From: Planctomycetaceae bacterium
Lineage (GTDB): Bacteria > Planctomycetota > Planctomycetia > Isosphaerales > Isosphaeraceae
Length of the DNA stretch: 5,933 bases
Assembly: GCA_019232645.1 (NCBI GenBank)
Contig: JAFANO010000225.1
Location: forward strand, 1-5,933
Direction of reading: 5' to 3'
Part shown: positions 4,511-5,933 of the stretch, one piece after another
Numbering within the stretch: the first letter of the stretch is position 1
How the letters are laid out: each line of letters starts with the position of its first letter
Notes under the pieces: model-generated
The model's input: the letters and a program-made list of their open reading frames with translations, nothing else
What the model was told of the DNA's origin: nothing
Databases searched by the model: none
Program-made: the position numbers and the translations under genes

Positions 4511-5933
4511 ATGGCCGTTTCGACCGATCTGGCGTACCAGCAATGCCTCCATCCGGAGTGCCGGGCGACGTTCGACGTGGGGCAGCCGTTGTTCGCCTGC
4601 CCCGCCTGCGGCGACCTGCTGGATATCGTCTACGACTGGGACCGGCTCCCGGTCCCCCGCCGCCTCGAGGAATTCGAGGCCAAGTGGTCCGACCGCCACG
4701 ACCCGCTGAACTTCTCGGGCGTCTGGCGCTTCCGCGAGCTGCTACCGTTCGCGCCCCCCGAGCTGGTGGTGACCATCGGCGAGGGGCAGACGCTGCTTCA
4801 GGTGGCCGATAAGGTGGGGCAGTACGTCGGGCTGGCGCCCGGCTGCCTGAGGCTTCAGTACGAGGGGATGAACCCCTCGGGCAGCTTCAAGGACAACGGC
4901 ATGACCGCCGCGTTCACCCACGCGCGGATGGTCGGCGCCCGTCGGGTCGCCTGCGCCAGCACGGGCAATACCTCGGCGGCGCTGGCCGTCTACTGCTCGG
5001 CGACCGATCACGGCTTCAAGGCGATCATCTTCATCGGCTCGGGCAAGATCGCCTACGGCAAGCTGGCGCAGGCGCTCGACCACGGGGCGCTGACGATCCA
5101 GATCGTCGGCGACTTCGACGACGCGATGCAGCGCGTCCGCCAGGTCGCCGATCGGCTGGGCATCTACCTGATGAACTCGATCAATCCGTTCCGACTCGAA
5201 GGCCAGAAGACGATCATGTTCCGGGTGCTCGAGGCGCTCCGCTGGGAGGTCCCCGACTGGATCGTCGTGCCGGGCGGCAATCTGGGCAACTCCAGCGCCT
5301 TCGGCAAGGCGTTCCTCGAGCTGAAGCACCTGGGCCTGATCGACCGCGTGCCCCGGCTGGCGGTGATCAACGCCTCCGGCGCGCGCACGCTCGCGGAGCT
5401 CGTCGGCGATCACGGCCTGAGCTGGCGCGACGGCCTGCCCGACATGGGCCGGGCGCAAGCCTACTACGACTGGCTCGACGCCACGCAGCTCAAGGCCTCG
5501 ACGATCGCCTCGGCGATCGAGATCAACCGCCCCGTGAACCTCAAGAAGTGCCTGCGGGCGCTCGACTTCTGCCAGGGCGTGGTGCGCCAGGTCAGCGACC
5601 AGGAGATCATGGACGCCAAGGCGAGGGTCGGCGCGGGGGGCCTGGGGTGCGAGCCCGCCAGCGCCGCCAGCGTCGCCGGTGCGCGCCGGCTCCGCGAGGA
5701 GGGGGTGATCGCCGCCTCCGACCGGGTCGTGTGCATCCTGACCGGACACCAGCTCAAGGACCCGACGGCGCCGGTCGCCTACCACAGTACCGACCAGGAG
5801 ACCTTCGAGAAGGTGCTCGGGAGCCGGGGCGTCCGCCGCGCCGGGTTCGCCAATCGTCCGGTCGTGGTCCCCAACGACCTCGACGATATCATCCGGACCA
5901 TCGCGCTCTATTCCCCCGAGGCCGCGCCGGACG
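4511..5933 (+). CDS. thrC: Threonine synthase with N-terminal zinc ribbon (3' end beyond window)
   Basis: PLP-dependent fold-type II enzyme converting O-phospho-L-homoserine and water to L-threonine and phosphate, the last step of threonine synthesis; cytoplasmic. 474 codons are present with no stop, so the gene runs off the right edge; this is near full length for the family and the visible domain looks almost complete. N-terminal Cys12, Cys17, Cys30 and Cys33 (CLHPEC ... CPAC) form a probable zinc ribbon, present in one subgroup of threonine synthases and absent from the E. coli type. Motifs: GEGQTLL (90-96); [11 protein letters not shown] (121-131) with Lys127 as the PLP Schiff-base lysine; STGNTSAA (150-157); the phosphate-binding PGGNLGN (254-260); [10 protein letters not shown] (377-386) near the active site; and TGHQLKDP (411-418). 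Start: ATG 4511 with weak GAGAG at 4496-4500. No hom or thrB gene adjoins it in the window, so it appears to be transcribed separately. Cysteine synthase and threonine dehydratase are less likely, given GHQLKDP and the overall layout. Confidence 0.95.
   Translation, partial: MAVSTDLAYQQCLHPECRATFDVGQPLFACPACGDLLDIVYDWDRLPVPRRLEEFEAKWSDRHDPLNFSGVWRFRELLPFAPPELVVTIGEGQTLLQVADKVGQYVGLAPGCLRLQYEGMNPSGSFKDNGMTAAFTHARMVGARRVACASTGNTSAALAVYCSATDHGFKAIIFIGSGKIAYGKLAQALDHGALTIQIVGDFDDAMQRVRQVADRLGIYLMNSINPFRLEGQKTIMFRVLEALRWEVPDWIVVPGGNLGNSSAFGKAFLELKHLGLIDRVPRLAVINASGARTLAELVGDHGLSWRDGLPDMGRAQAYYDWLDATQLKASTIASAIEINRPVNLKKCLRALDFCQGVVRQVSDQEIMDAKARVGAGGLGCEPASAASVAGARRLREEGVIAASDRVVCILTGHQLKDPTAPVAYHSTDQETFEKVLGSRGVRRAGFANRPVVVPNDLDDIIRTIALYSPEAAPD

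Noticed and set aside
4243..4512. Minus-strand frame of 89 codons filling much of the intergenic region before thrC
   Set aside because: No recognisable domain, Arg/Pro-rich composition, and it overlaps the likely thrC promoter and start. GC-rich DNA readily gives such frames.
4742..5785. Minus-strand open frame of 347 codons opposite threonine synthase
   Set aside because: The plus strand encodes a clearly conserved enzyme here, and the antisense product is a His/Asp/Arg/Val-rich sequence without domains.

Overview
The window looks like a chromosomal stretch from a GC-rich planctomycete, most likely an Isosphaeraceae-type organism. This is inferred from the very high GC content with G/C-rich third codon positions, the widely spaced genes, a Hanks-type Ser/Thr kinase with the planctomycete-style HRDIKPANILL loop, an FHA-GGDEF fusion, and the long antisense open frames such genomes produce. 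No single sequence here proves the taxonomy.

Layout from left to right: (1) a Ser/Thr protein kinase cut by the left edge (1-882, +); (2) a 92-nt gap that can fold into two mutually exclusive RNA structures, one of which buries the Shine-Dalgarno sequence of the next gene; (3) a soluble FHA-GGDEF diguanylate cyclase (975-1943, +); (4) a TIM-barrel sugar phosphate isomerase/epimerase of the xylose isomerase-like superfamily (2107-2985, +; the start is placed at a GTG rather than the upstream ATG); (5) a small exported BON-domain protein (3189-3644, +); (6) a GC-rich convergent gap with two strong hairpins; (7) an ArsR-family regulator on the minus strand (3746-4087, -); (8) a 423-nt divergent intergenic region with an AT-rich island carrying a good minus-strand promoter; (9) threonine synthase with an N-terminal zinc ribbon, running off the right edge (4511-5933, +).

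The kinase and the FHA-GGDEF gene form the one plausible functional pair. The kinase would phosphorylate Ser/Thr residues, FHA domains read phosphothreonine, and the fused GGDEF makes c-di-GMP, so the pair could link Hanks-kinase signalling to second-messenger output. The other genes (isomerase, BON protein, ArsR regulator, thrC) look like independent units with their own gaps and signals. I found no tRNA, rRNA, CRISPR array, insertion sequence or phage gene. The most interesting non-coding signal is the Shine-Dalgarno/anti-Shine-Dalgarno hairpin in front of the cyclase gene. Otherwise this is a fairly ordinary chromosomal region, and I see no clear undescribed defence or mobile system.
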